Part shown: positions 17,752-25,499 of the stretch, in pieces
Layout: each line of letters opens with the position of its first letter
Position numbering within the stretch: position 1 is the stretch's first letter
Assembly (NCBI RefSeq): GCF_020905345.1
Contig: NZ_JAJJMO010000001.1
Coordinates: 372,001 to 436,000, forward strand
From: Flavobacterium pisciphilum
Lineage (GTDB): Bacteria > Bacteroidota > Bacteroidia > Flavobacteriales > Flavobacteriaceae
Direction: 5' to 3'
DNA: 64,000 bases
Notes under the pieces: generated by a model
The model's input: the letters and a program-made list of their open reading frames with translations, nothing else
What the model was told of the DNA's origin: nothing
Database searches by the model: none
Translations under genes and position numbers: made by a program

Positions 17752-19821
17752 TTACTCTATTATTTTATCAATACATGTTTGCTCAATACAGTTCCAAGTA
17801 GTACCATTATAAAGCTTTAAACAATTACTGATAGTATCGTAAACAAGCATTCCTTCAACTGGGATAGCAATAGTTATTTCTGGTGAAGCAACTTTACTAA
17901 TTGCAAACCCTTTTTCTTTAGATTCTAAAATTAAAGCTCCGTTTCTTTGATTCACTGCAGGGTGATTTTTTCGATCCAGACTAGAAATAATTGTCAAAGA
18001 ACCTGCTTGCGTACCTGTAACAATACCCGGTTTATAACAAACTCCACACGTATGATCAAGTGTAATAACAATAGAACTAGAAGGAGACACACAGTTGTAT
18101 TTTTCAGAATAATAATACACCGTATAAGTTCCGCTAGTAGTAACGGCTGTAGGATCTATAACCACTACTCCTTTTGCATCTTTCCAAACTAAAACTGTAC
18201 CAAATGGTTTTGAGGATGTAACAAGACTATTTAAATCTAAAGCCAAACCTTGACAAATTACTCCTTTATTTACTAAAATTGGGGCTTCATTTCCCGCTGC
18301 ACAAGAAAAAACCACTTTATTATTACTTGTATAACTACCTGATGTTGTACCAAAATTCATTGAAATACCGATACCATTATCAATATTAAGTCCAGGGTTT
18401 ATAGTGTTTTTAAAAATCATCTCACTTCCTAAATCATCATTTAATAAACCATAGTAAGCAGAAAAATAACCACTCCATGGCACACCTCCAATATACTCAA
18501 AAGCTTCATAGGAGGGTTCTCTTGTTACTCCAACAACCAAATTAGGGGCTGTACCAGATACAAATCCTGGCCCAACATCTTTCCCTTCTAGATAAGAATC
18601 CCAACCATGTGCCAGTTTAACTTCTTCAGTATTGCCAGATGGTATAGTTATCATATAATCTATAAAAAAATAATTATCTGGAAAATTATAAATATATTTT
18701 ACTGTCAAATAATAAGTCAAGCCATTTTTGACGGCAGCGAGTTTAATTTCATTTTCAAAATGACCAAGAGGAGATTCTATATGGCTTTGCAGTGTACTAC
18801 TAACAACCTCTAGTCTATTTTTAGCTAACGTTTCTAATAATGTTCCACCAGCAAAATAAGTATTCCCAACAGAAAGTACGATACCATGTGTACTCCCTGG
18901 AACACCGTATGGATCTGAAGTACCTTTAACTAAATTGTTAACAGGATTATATATTTGATTTAAATATTTCCTTCGGATTTGCATATTTGCAGCACCTGAT
19001 AAGGTAATTTTAAGTCCATCAACTGTATTTGTCCCACCCGTTTTGTTTATTATTGTTTGTCCATAGAAACTAGCTTTACAGTGATCGTCATTGTCATTAC
19101 GAGTAAATCGATATAATTGTCCATTTGCTGGGCGTTTACTTATATTAGAGATAAAATTTATAGAAGCGACAGGATTCACACCACTATTATTCAACCATAA
19201 TTGTTTAGCTGGCGCATTAAAATCAATACCATTAAATATACCAATAGAAGCGCTTGAGTTTGTATTTAAACCTAGCTCCTGATTATAGATATATTCTATA
19301 CTATTGGTTCCTTCATACAACTTAACCTGAAAAGAAATTACAGGCGAAGAAGCATTATAAGCCCACTTCCATTTTTTCCACTCCGCAATAAGAACCCTAT
19401 TTGGTGCTACACCTGTAGTACGATATGAAAAAACACCACCAATTCCACTTAAATCATCCCATAAAGGAGCTAGCAAAGTCAAATCACTAGGAACTAGCGA
19501 GGCAATTGAGTTGTTTTCACGAATAAAAGGAACATTAAAAGAAATTGTTCCATTTGAACTAGCATAAAAATCAGAATAAATTTCACATCCAAATTGAAAA
19601 GAGAAACCTATGGGCAACTTATCACTCACACTATCATCAAAACTAAGGGTTGGAACAACTTCTCCCCCAGTAAGGTAATTAAAAGTGCTACTCTCACTTT
19701 TAAAACTATATGAGATACTTGGTCCCCCCCACTGTGCTTCCTGAGCAATACTATTTACTGGGCACCAAAATAGCACTACAAAAATTACTATTTTATAACT
19801 ATCAAATAAAAAATATCTCAT
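17752..19821 (-). CDS. Secreted surface protein, ~690-residue family, copy 2
   Basis: 689 residues, same architecture as 14691-16775: signal peptide, FNYLTGGEVVPTLS module, unrecognised middle, Ig-like stretch, C-terminal NGTTW module. The last ~300 residues are almost identical to copy 1, whereas the first ~400 carry many substitutions and small indels (for example QWGG for QGGGREK near residue 30). This pattern points to gene conversion of the 3' half. It heads an operon with the 168-residue gene under promoter module E. Confidence 0.8.
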   Translation of the reverse strand: MRYFLFDSYKIVIFVVLFWCPVNSIAQEAQWGGPSISYSFKSESSTFNYLTGGEVVPTLSFDDSVSDKLPIGFSFQFGCEIYSDFYASSNGTISFNVPFIRENNSIASLVPSDLTLLAPLWDDLSGIGGVFSYRTTGVAPNRVLIAEWKKWKWAYNASSPVISFQVKLYEGTNSIEYIYNQELGLNTNSSASIGIFNGIDFNAPAKQLWLNNSGVNPVASINFISNISKRPANGQLYRFTRNDNDDHCKASFYGQTIINKTGGTNTVDGLKITLSGAANMQIRRKYLNQIYNPVNNLVKGTSDPYGVPGSTHGIVLSVGNTYFAGGTLLETLAKNRLEVVSSTLQSHIESPLGHFENEIKLAAVKNGLTYYLTVKYIYNFPDNYFFIDYMITIPSGNTEEVKLAHGWDSYLEGKDVGPGFVSGTAPNLVVGVTREPSYEAFEYIGGVPWSGYFSAYYGLLNDDLGSEMIFKNTINPGLNIDNGIGISMNFGTTSGSYTSNNKVVFSCAAGNEAPILVNKGVICQGLALDLNSLVTSSKPFGTVLVWKDAKGVVVIDPTAVTTSGTYTVYYYSEKYNCVSPSSSIVITLDHTCGVCYKPGIVTGTQAGSLTIISSLDRKNHPAVNQRNGALILESKEKGFAISKVASPEITIAIPVEGMLVYDTISNCLKLYNGTTWNCIEQTCIDKIIE

Positions 19822-19889
19822 TAAAAAAAAATTATATTAACTACTCCATTTTATCAATTACAAACATGTAATCATATTTTAATTAGGGG

Positions 19890-19955
19890 CAAAGTTAGAT
19901 ATACATTTTTCCCCATTACTACCATTTAAAATCATAAAATAAATACAATAAGTCA
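19890..19955 (-). promoter_or_regulatory. Promoter module E (surface protein copy 2 operon)
   Basis: Minus strand: TTATTTTATGA, 7 bases, TGGTAGT, 20 bases, TAACTTTG (19897-19890). The leader is about 60 nt. It resembles module D in flanking sequence because both belong to the duplicated unit. Confidence 0.65.
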
Positions 19956-20002
19956 TCCTAAATTAAAATTATACAGCTAAAGACATTGATTCAAATCAAA
20001 AG

Positions 20003-20164
20003 TCTCTTTATGAAGAAAGTGATAAAAAACGTAGGTTAAACATGTACATATTAGTTCAAGCCAATGATGTAAAAGAGGCTTATGACAATACAATCGTTAT
20101 AATGGAAAATGCTATGGGTATTTATACTATTCCTGATTTTATTGGAGCTGAAGCTGAGCAATAA
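20003..20164 (+). pseudogene. DUF4494 3' fragment, copy 3 (internally deleted)
   Basis: Reads in frame as LYEESDKKRRLNMYILVQAND, then VKEAYDNTIVIMENAMG, and ends TIPDFIGAEAEQ-stop. About 50 codons between TIP and FxGAE of the intact gene are missing. No start codon with a promoter is seen. It is followed by a degraded copy of the DUF4494 terminator. Confidence 0.75.
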
Positions 20165-20244
20165 CTTTGCTTTTATAATCGTTTATAAGAAGAGTGATTT
20201 TTTAGTCCTCTTTTTTATTTATCAACACGGACTATTTAAAATAG

Positions 20245-20274
20245 AAAAGCCATTCCTATTAAGGAATGGCTTTT
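20245..20274. terminator. Bidirectional hairpin upstream of the MFS gene end
   Basis: AAAAGCCATTCC/GGAATGGCTTTT stem with a T6 run on the plus strand. It lies about 50 nt past the end of the minus-strand MFS gene and terminates it. Confidence 0.75.
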
Positions 20275-20326
20275 TTAGATTCATTTTGAAGTCACAGAAT
20301 GTAAATCTGTGCTACTTAGGTTTACA

Positions 20327-21532
20327 TTAATTTATCAGTTGATTACGTGCCGCTTTCAAACCTGTTATTAATAATATTACTGCCATTAGTAAAAGAAAAT
20401 ACAACGACAAATTCCATGTATTATCAAATTCATATAACTTACCAAAAATAGGTGGCCCAAACGCTGCCAATAGATAACCTACAGATTGCGCCATACCAGA
20501 TATTCTTGTAGCAGTATGACTATCTCCTGTACGAAGCACAAAAAACATCATTGACAAGCTAAAAGCCAGTCCTGAGGAGATTCCAAATAATATAACAGCA
20601 GCATAGATATATTGCAATTGAAACATCATAATAAGCAATACACTAACAAACATTCCTGCTGCAACAATTAGAACCAAAATCTTTTGATTGGAAAGTTTAG
20701 ATGCGATAATAGGTCCTAAAAAAGTTAAAGGAAGCATTGCCAATTGCATAAAAGACAAAACCCATCCGCTTTCTTCTTTTGGCATACCAAACCCTTGTAA
20801 TAACATAGGAAGCCAAGTCACAATAGAATAATACATTAGAGACTGTAATCCCATGAAGATACTAATTTGCCATGCTAATGGAGATTTAAAAATATTTATA
20901 TTGCTTTTTGTAATTTCTGTTTTTTCAACATTTTCTTTACTTTTTAGCACGATTGGGATCCATAACAAGAAGGAAAAAACACCAATCCATATCCATATTC
21001 CCAAAGAACCTTTCCAGCCAAGACCACTTAACTTACCAATTGCAATGCTAAAACCAGAAGCAAGAGCTGCTGTTAGATTCATCGATACAGAATAAAAACC
21101 GATAACCATTCCAGATTTATCAGGGAACGTTTTCTTTATATATCCTGGCACCAAAACATTACCAATGCATATTGCTATACCTAAAATAGCTGAGCCTATA
21201 AATAATGTAGCTACGGTATCTAAAACTCTTATATATAACCCTGCGATTAATAACGCTATAGAAAACAATAAAAACTTCTCTATACTTAGTTTTCTTGATA
21301 ACTGTCCTACCAAAATTGATAGAAATGCAAATGCCATTAAAGGAATGGTTGTAAGCAATCCAGCTTCGCTATTTGATAGTTGTAGTGAACTACTTATTTC
21401 AGTTAGTACAGGCCCAAGGGCTGTAAGTGGTGCACGTAATGTAGAGGCTACAAATATTATTCCTATAAATGGTAGCGCAATCTTAAAGCCAAATTCCGAC
21501 TTATTTTTCCAGTTATTTTTATGCTTATTCAT
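20327..21532 (-). CDS. MFS transporter, CynX/NimT type
   Basis: 401 residues with about 12 membrane segments. The N-terminal FVASTLRAPLTALGPVLTEI and SNSEAGLLTTIPLMAFA are typical of the CynX/NimT (cyanate/2-nitroimidazole) branch of the major facilitator superfamily. It is divergent from an AraC regulator with only 54-90 nt between, the same layout as nimT/nimR (yeaN/yeaM) in Escherichia coli, where the regulator controls the exporter. The substrate cannot be read from the sequence; drug or organic-anion export is likely. Confidence 0.8.
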   Translation of the reverse strand: MNKHKNNWKNKSEFGFKIALPFIGIIFVASTLRAPLTALGPVLTEISSSLQLSNSEAGLLTTIPLMAFAFLSILVGQLSRKLSIEKFLLFSIALLIAGLYIRVLDTVATLFIGSAILGIAICIGNVLVPGYIKKTFPDKSGMVIGFYSVSMNLTAALASGFSIAIGKLSGLGWKGSLGIWIWIGVFSFLLWIPIVLKSKENVEKTEITKSNINIFKSPLAWQISIFMGLQSLMYYSIVTWLPMLLQGFGMPKEESGWVLSFMQLAMLPLTFLGPIIASKLSNQKILVLIVAAGMFVSVLLIMMFQLQYIYAAVILFGISSGLAFSLSMMFFVLRTGDSHTATRISGMAQSVGYLLAAFGPPIFGKLYEFDNTWNLSLYFLLLMAVILLITGLKAARNQLIN

Positions 21533-21550
21533 ATGTTATTTTAACTTCTG

Positions 21551-21582
21551 CAAATTTAAAATGGATATTATAATTAAATTTG
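21551..21582. promoter_or_regulatory. Back-to-back promoters of the MFS/AraC pair
   Basis: The minus-strand -7 box TAAATTTG (21558-21551) serves the MFS gene. The plus-strand -7 box TAAATTTG (21575-21582) serves the AraC gene. The two boxes are 16 bp apart, so binding of one regulator could control both. The plus box overlaps the first ATG of the longest AraC frame, which argues for the downstream start. Confidence 0.5.
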
Positions 21583-21622
21583 CCATATGTTTAATCTAAA
21601 ACGACAACAAACACACTCTGCC

Positions 21623-22402
21623 ATGGAAAATGAAAAACCAAGTGAATTAGTAGATCGTATTGAAAAAAAAGCCCATGTGTGGTTTGAGGACAATTGGATA
21701 CATGATACCGAAGAGCACTTTCATGAAAGAGCACAACTTGTTTATGTAGAGAAAGGATTTCAATATTTGCATGTTGAAGGTCGGATTTATCTTTTACCTC
21801 AAAATCATGCAGCATGGATTCCCTCTAATCTATCGCACAGGACAACTGCATCTTCGGACAATATAAATCTAAGAACCATTTTTTACTCTATTGGCAAAAA
21901 AGATAATTTATATGATAAACTAAAAATATTTTCTGTTCCTCCAGTCCTCCGTGAAATTATCTCTTATTCGGCTAAGTGGAGTAAAATAGAACAATATTCA
22001 GTTGCAGAAGAAGCCTTTTTGAATGCCATTTTTGTAGAATTACCAAGCTTCTTTGAAAATGTAATGACTTTAAATATTGCAGTTCCAAATGATGAACGGT
22101 TGTTACAAATAAGTAACTTCATTATTGACAATATCGGAGATGACCTGCAAGTTAGTGCAATTGCAGAAAACAATAATATGTCATTACGTTCCCTAGAAAG
22201 AGTCTTTAAAAAAGAAACTACAATTACGATTTCAAAGTATATTCAATTGGTACGAATTATTAAAGGCGTTGAATTTTTAACTACTGGTAAATATTCGGTA
22301 TCACAAGTAGCTTATCTTGTAGGTTACAAAAGCCTACAAGCGTTCAGTTCTAGTTTTTTTCAAATTTTAAATAAAAGACCTAATGAGTTTTTAGGAGTTT
22401 AA
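21623..22402 (+). CDS. AraC-family regulator with cupin-like sensor (NimR type)
   Basis: About 259 residues from MENEKPSELVDRIEKK. A longer frame from 21587 would start only 5 nt after the -7 box, so I prefer 21623. The N-terminal cupin-like domain has EEHFHERAQLVYVEKG and LPQNHAAWIPSNLSH. The C-terminal AraC domain (~165-259) has VSAIAENNNMSLRSLERVF and VSQVAYLVGYKSLQAFSSSF. Probable local regulator of the divergent MFS transporter. Confidence 0.8.
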   Translation: MENEKPSELVDRIEKKAHVWFEDNWIHDTEEHFHERAQLVYVEKGFQYLHVEGRIYLLPQNHAAWIPSNLSHRTTASSDNINLRTIFYSIGKKDNLYDKLKIFSVPPVLREIISYSAKWSKIEQYSVAEEAFLNAIFVELPSFFENVMTLNIAVPNDERLLQISNFIIDNIGDDLQVSAIAENNNMSLRSLERVFKKETTITISKYIQLVRIIKGVEFLTTGKYSVSQVAYLVGYKSLQAFSSSFFQILNKRPNEFLGV

Positions 22403-22470
22403 TATAGTGTTAATCAAATTCAAGAAGCTTTTCAAGAACATTTCTCCTATAATCTGATTTAAAAAACAAA

Positions 22471-22499
22471 AAAACCACTCCTTTTAAGAAGTGGTTTTT
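22471..22499. terminator. Bidirectional terminator
   Basis: AAAACCACT/AGTGGTTTT stem with A-run and T-run on either side. It lies between the convergent AraC and metallo-hydrolase genes. Confidence 0.8.
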
Positions 22500-22534
22500 C
22501 GATTATGATTGCTGTAGTTCAAAATCTGCTCATA

Positions 22535-23398
22535 TTAGTAAAGTTTAATAACCTGTCCATCTACTGGAATGATTACTTTATCAGAGATTCCATTACTCTT
22601 GACATATTCGGCAAGTTCTTTACGACTAAGAATACAATGGTTAATTGCCTCCATGTGTACAGCTATTATTGTTGCATTAGGCAAAACTTTGTGTACTCTC
22701 GTTACATCTTCTTTCCCCATAATAATTGCTCCAAAGCCATTTACTTGAGCAAAGCCAGTATTCAAGACAACAACATCTGGATTTAACTTTCTCAAATTAG
22801 ACTCAAAAGAACTCGTCCAGATTGCGTCTCCTACAAAGTAAACTGACTTCTGTCCTGATTCCTTAAAGAAAAAACCTGAAGCCTCACCCATAATGGCTGC
22901 CATCTGAGGATTAGCATATAATTCGTCCGATCCATGTTGCGCTTCTGTTTTTTGAAACTTAATATTTTCAAAATGAGATTTATCAGATAAAATGCGGACA
23001 TCTTTAAAACCAACAGACTTAATTGCTTCGGCATCCTGTTCGTTTTGAGCATAAAGAGGTTTGTCTTTCGGAAGTATCTTTATTGCAACCTCATCCCAAT
23101 GATCTGGATGTAAATGAGTCACAATAATTGCATCTGGATTTAGAAGGCTTTCTGCTGGAACGGGAAGTTCTACAAGTGGATTGCGCAAATGCGAATTTGC
23201 AGTCCCCTCAAACCCTGGATAAGCTCCTTTTTTTGCCAACATTGGATCAATAAGGAATTCTTTGCCAGCATAATTAAATACCAAAGTTGCATTTCTGATT
23301 AATTGAATACTTGCCTTTTTATTAGTAGTTGCTTGTCCATAAGAAACTACCATAAATAAACTTACTGCAATACCTAAAAACATTCTTTTCATGTCCAT
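22535..23398 (-). CDS. Exported metallo-beta-lactamase-fold hydrolase
   Basis: About 287 residues from MDMKRMFLGIAV, with a signal peptide ending VVSYGQA. The fold is shown by IVTHLHPDHWDE (the HxHxDH metal motif), EAQHGSDE, VYFVGDAIWTS and IIAVHMEAINHC. It resembles the UlaG/UPF0173 branch of metal-dependent hydrolases, but carries an export signal, so it acts in the periplasm. The substrate is unknown. The longest frame starts at 23425; I chose the Met directly before the hydrophobic signal. A -7 box TACTTTTG lies at 23473-23466. It is flanked by an AraC regulator. Confidence 0.75.
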   Translation of the reverse strand: MDMKRMFLGIAVSLFMVVSYGQATTNKKASIQLIRNATLVFNYAGKEFLIDPMLAKKGAYPGFEGTANSHLRNPLVELPVPAESLLNPDAIIVTHLHPDHWDEVAIKILPKDKPLYAQNEQDAEAIKSVGFKDVRILSDKSHFENIKFQKTEAQHGSDELYANPQMAAIMGEASGFFFKESGQKSVYFVGDAIWTSSFESNLRKLNPDVVVLNTGFAQVNGFGAIIMGKEDVTRVHKVLPNATIIAVHMEAINHCILSRKELAEYVKSNGISDKVIIPVDGQVIKLY

Positions 23399-23506
23399 TT
23401 TATTTACATAATTAGTATCTACCACCCTACCTCTGGCATGAGATATAGAGCGATAAATTATAATACAAAAGTAAGTATGGGGTTATTTTGAAAAGCTACC
23501 AAACAA

Positions 23507-24379
23507 CTATGAAAATATACCATTTTGATAATCCAACATGAATTGACTAGTCGTTATTCCTGTTTGTGCCTTAAAAAAACGCATCATGTGGTTAGGCTCT
23601 GAAAAATGAAGCTCATGTGCTATCTCAGTCACTGTTTTACCAGAATGTATAAGATCATTCTTTATTTCAAAAAGAAGTCGCTGTTTTAAAAGATGCGTAG
23701 CAGTAACATTAAACTGTTTTTTTACTGCTGCATTTATAGTAATTCTGCTTACTCCTAATAAAAGAACATAATCATCAATCCGTTGTTTTTCTCTGATATG
23801 TAGTTCTAATAATTGTTTAAACTGATAAGCATAATTATTCTCTGGTCGATCAAGAGAAAGATTATTTTTAGAAGCATATTCGCGATTGAATTTCTGCAAA
23901 ACATAATAAATAAGTGAACGAATTATATGAATACTATCAGGTTTGCTATCTATGATTTCAACCTTAATCTCAGTAAGTAAATTACAATATTTTTGAAGAT
24001 CCTCTTTCTCTATACTAATGTTTAAAGGATAATTCAACTGATAGAAATACAACAACCGATATGAAAAGAGTTTGTCTGAGAAAAAATCATTCAAAAAGTC
24101 TTCTTGAAAAACCAGTATGGTAAAATCCAATCCGTCAGCTTCTAAGTTCCATTGTCTTTTCTGAAATGGCGAAATAAAAACAATCGTATTGTCTGTAATA
24201 TCAATTTTTCTTTGATTTAAAATCACTGATCCTTTAGCCTTTTTAAAAAGTAAAATTTCAAAAAAATCAGTATTGTAAGCATCTGTGTTCAAATAATTTT
24301 CTTTTACCTGATCTCCATGCAATACATTAAGAAGCACCTCAACGCCACAGTCTGATTTATTAAATTTGATTGTTTTCAA
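23507..24379 (-). CDS. AraC-family transcriptional regulator
   Basis: 290 residues. A cupin-type N-terminal region (IVFISPFQKRQWNLEADGL) is followed by a C-terminal AraC domain (~190-285) with LLGVSRITINAAVKKQF and VTEIAHELHFSEPNHMMRFF. It is upstream of and co-oriented with the exported metallo-hydrolase (about 108 nt gap), which is its most likely target. A minus-strand -7 box TAATTTTG is at 24498-24491. Confidence 0.8.
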   Translation of the reverse strand: MKTIKFNKSDCGVEVLLNVLHGDQVKENYLNTDAYNTDFFEILLFKKAKGSVILNQRKIDITDNTIVFISPFQKRQWNLEADGLDFTILVFQEDFLNDFFSDKLFSYRLLYFYQLNYPLNISIEKEDLQKYCNLLTEIKVEIIDSKPDSIHIIRSLIYYVLQKFNREYASKNNLSLDRPENNYAYQFKQLLELHIREKQRIDDYVLLLGVSRITINAAVKKQFNVTATHLLKQRLLFEIKNDLIHSGKTVTEIAHELHFSEPNHMMRFFKAQTGITTSQFMLDYQNGIFS

Positions 24380-24959
24380 TTTATTGATTTTTAATATTTA
24401 AAATTGATATATTTTTATTATCTAAAATTCTAATTATAAAGATTAAATACACTTTTATATAAAGTAATTATTTAAGATAAATTATCATCTCAAAATTAAA
24501 TAACATACATACTCAACTTGATACCAAAGTAGTCAAAATACATACCATTTTGATAACATAATACCTTTTATATTTTAGTGCTTAGTCTCTGTTATAAGTT
24601 TTCAGTCACAGTAATCAATCATAGAGTATTAACTCTCAATATATAATCTGCTAAATCCCCTAAATCTGCGTGCTGAGAAAGTGTTCAGTCACAGTATTGA
24701 GTTTAAAATAGAAGCTTGCCTTCCTTGCGTAAATCTTTGCAAACTTTGCGGTTAATACTCCGTTACAAGTCTTCAGTCACAGTGCTTAACAGTAGAGTAT
24801 TTACTCTCAATAAATAATCTGCTAAATCCCCTAAATCTGCGTGCTAAGAAAGTATTCAGTTTAAAATAAACCGTTGCCTTCCTTGCGTAAATCTTTGCGA
24901 ACTTTGCGGTTAATACACAGTTACAAGTTTTCAGTTGTAGTTAATACACAGGTTCAATT
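24380..24959. other. Gene-free region with tandem repeat
   Basis: 580 bp with no gene. The left 200 bp hold the AraC promoter region; the rest is the 2.1-copy repeat listed separately. Confidence 0.6.
24591..24934. repeat. Intergenic tandem repeat, ~165-bp unit, 2.1 copies
   Basis: Unit 1 is about 24591-24758 and unit 2 about 24762-24916, with a partial third copy to 24934. Each carries in order GTTAYAAGT, TTCAGTCACAGT, CTGCTAAATCCCCTAAAT, CTGCGTGCT, TTGCCTTCCTTGCGTAAAT and CTTTGCGGTTAATAC. The CTAAATCTGCGTGC word also recurs at 38.7-38.9 kb. No open frame runs through it. Such degenerate intergenic repeats are common in Flavobacterium genomes. Confidence 0.8.
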
Positions 24960-25382
24960 TTACTTCCTATTTCGTAACCACTTATCTACGGGTTCAATAG
25001 CGGTATTAACTATAATTACTAAAAATGTACAGATTAAAGCTTCTGTAAAATAACCCGATGCTGAGATACATCCTATTGCAGCACTACACCATATTGTAGC
25101 TGCCGAATTTAATCCATGCACATTAGACCCTTCTCTAAAAATTACTCCTGCCCCAAGAAATCCAACCCCCATAACCACTTGGGCAGTAATACGAGTTACA
25201 TCAATATTGGGAGCTGTTCCTGCAACTTTGATTGACAACAATACAAATGCTGCTGCTCCTGTTGCTACCAACATATTCGTTTTTAACCCCGTTTCCTTAT
25301 GATGCCATTGTCTTTCGAAACCAATAATCAATCCTGCAAAAGTTGCAATTACAAGGCGTATTAAAAATTCTTTTGTATCCAA
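24960..25382 (-). CDS. mgtC: MgtC/SapB family inner-membrane protein
   Basis: 140 residues with four to five hydrophobic segments. Family motifs are RLVIATFAGLIIGFERQ, VVMGVGFLGAGVIFREG and GLNSAATIWCSAAIGC. The length fits the short N-terminal-domain form without the C-terminal ACT-like domain of Salmonella MgtC. Members are linked to magnesium limitation and acid or phosphate homeostasis. It appears to be a single-gene unit. Confidence 0.85.
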   Translation of the reverse strand: MDTKEFLIRLVIATFAGLIIGFERQWHHKETGLKTNMLVATGAAAFVLLSIKVAGTAPNIDVTRITAQVVMGVGFLGAGVIFREGSNVHGLNSAATIWCSAAIGCISASGYFTEALICTFLVIIVNTAIEPVDKWLRNRK

Positions 25383-25499
25383 AATAATAACTTTTTTTAT
25401 TATTAAAACATTCTTTTTTATGAATTTAAAATATTAAACTATTACTTTAAATAAGTCAATTTAAGCGCTTTAAAATCATATCAAACTTAATATTATAAA

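Noticed and set aside
16929..20164. DUF4494 fragments as attachment-site duplications of an integrated element
   Set aside because: Fragments are long (160-200 bp), unequal and internally deleted, no integrase is present, and the intervening genes are themselves copies. Tandem duplication explains it better.
23518..24545. The 14-mer TACCATTTTGATAA at ~23518 and ~24543 as paired regulator sites
   Set aside because: The first copy lies inside the 3' end of the AraC coding sequence, and one shared AT-rich 14-mer in this composition is weak evidence.
24780..24934. Structured non-coding RNA in the 165-bp repeat
   Set aside because: No conserved pairing between the two units was evident beyond sequence identity itself.
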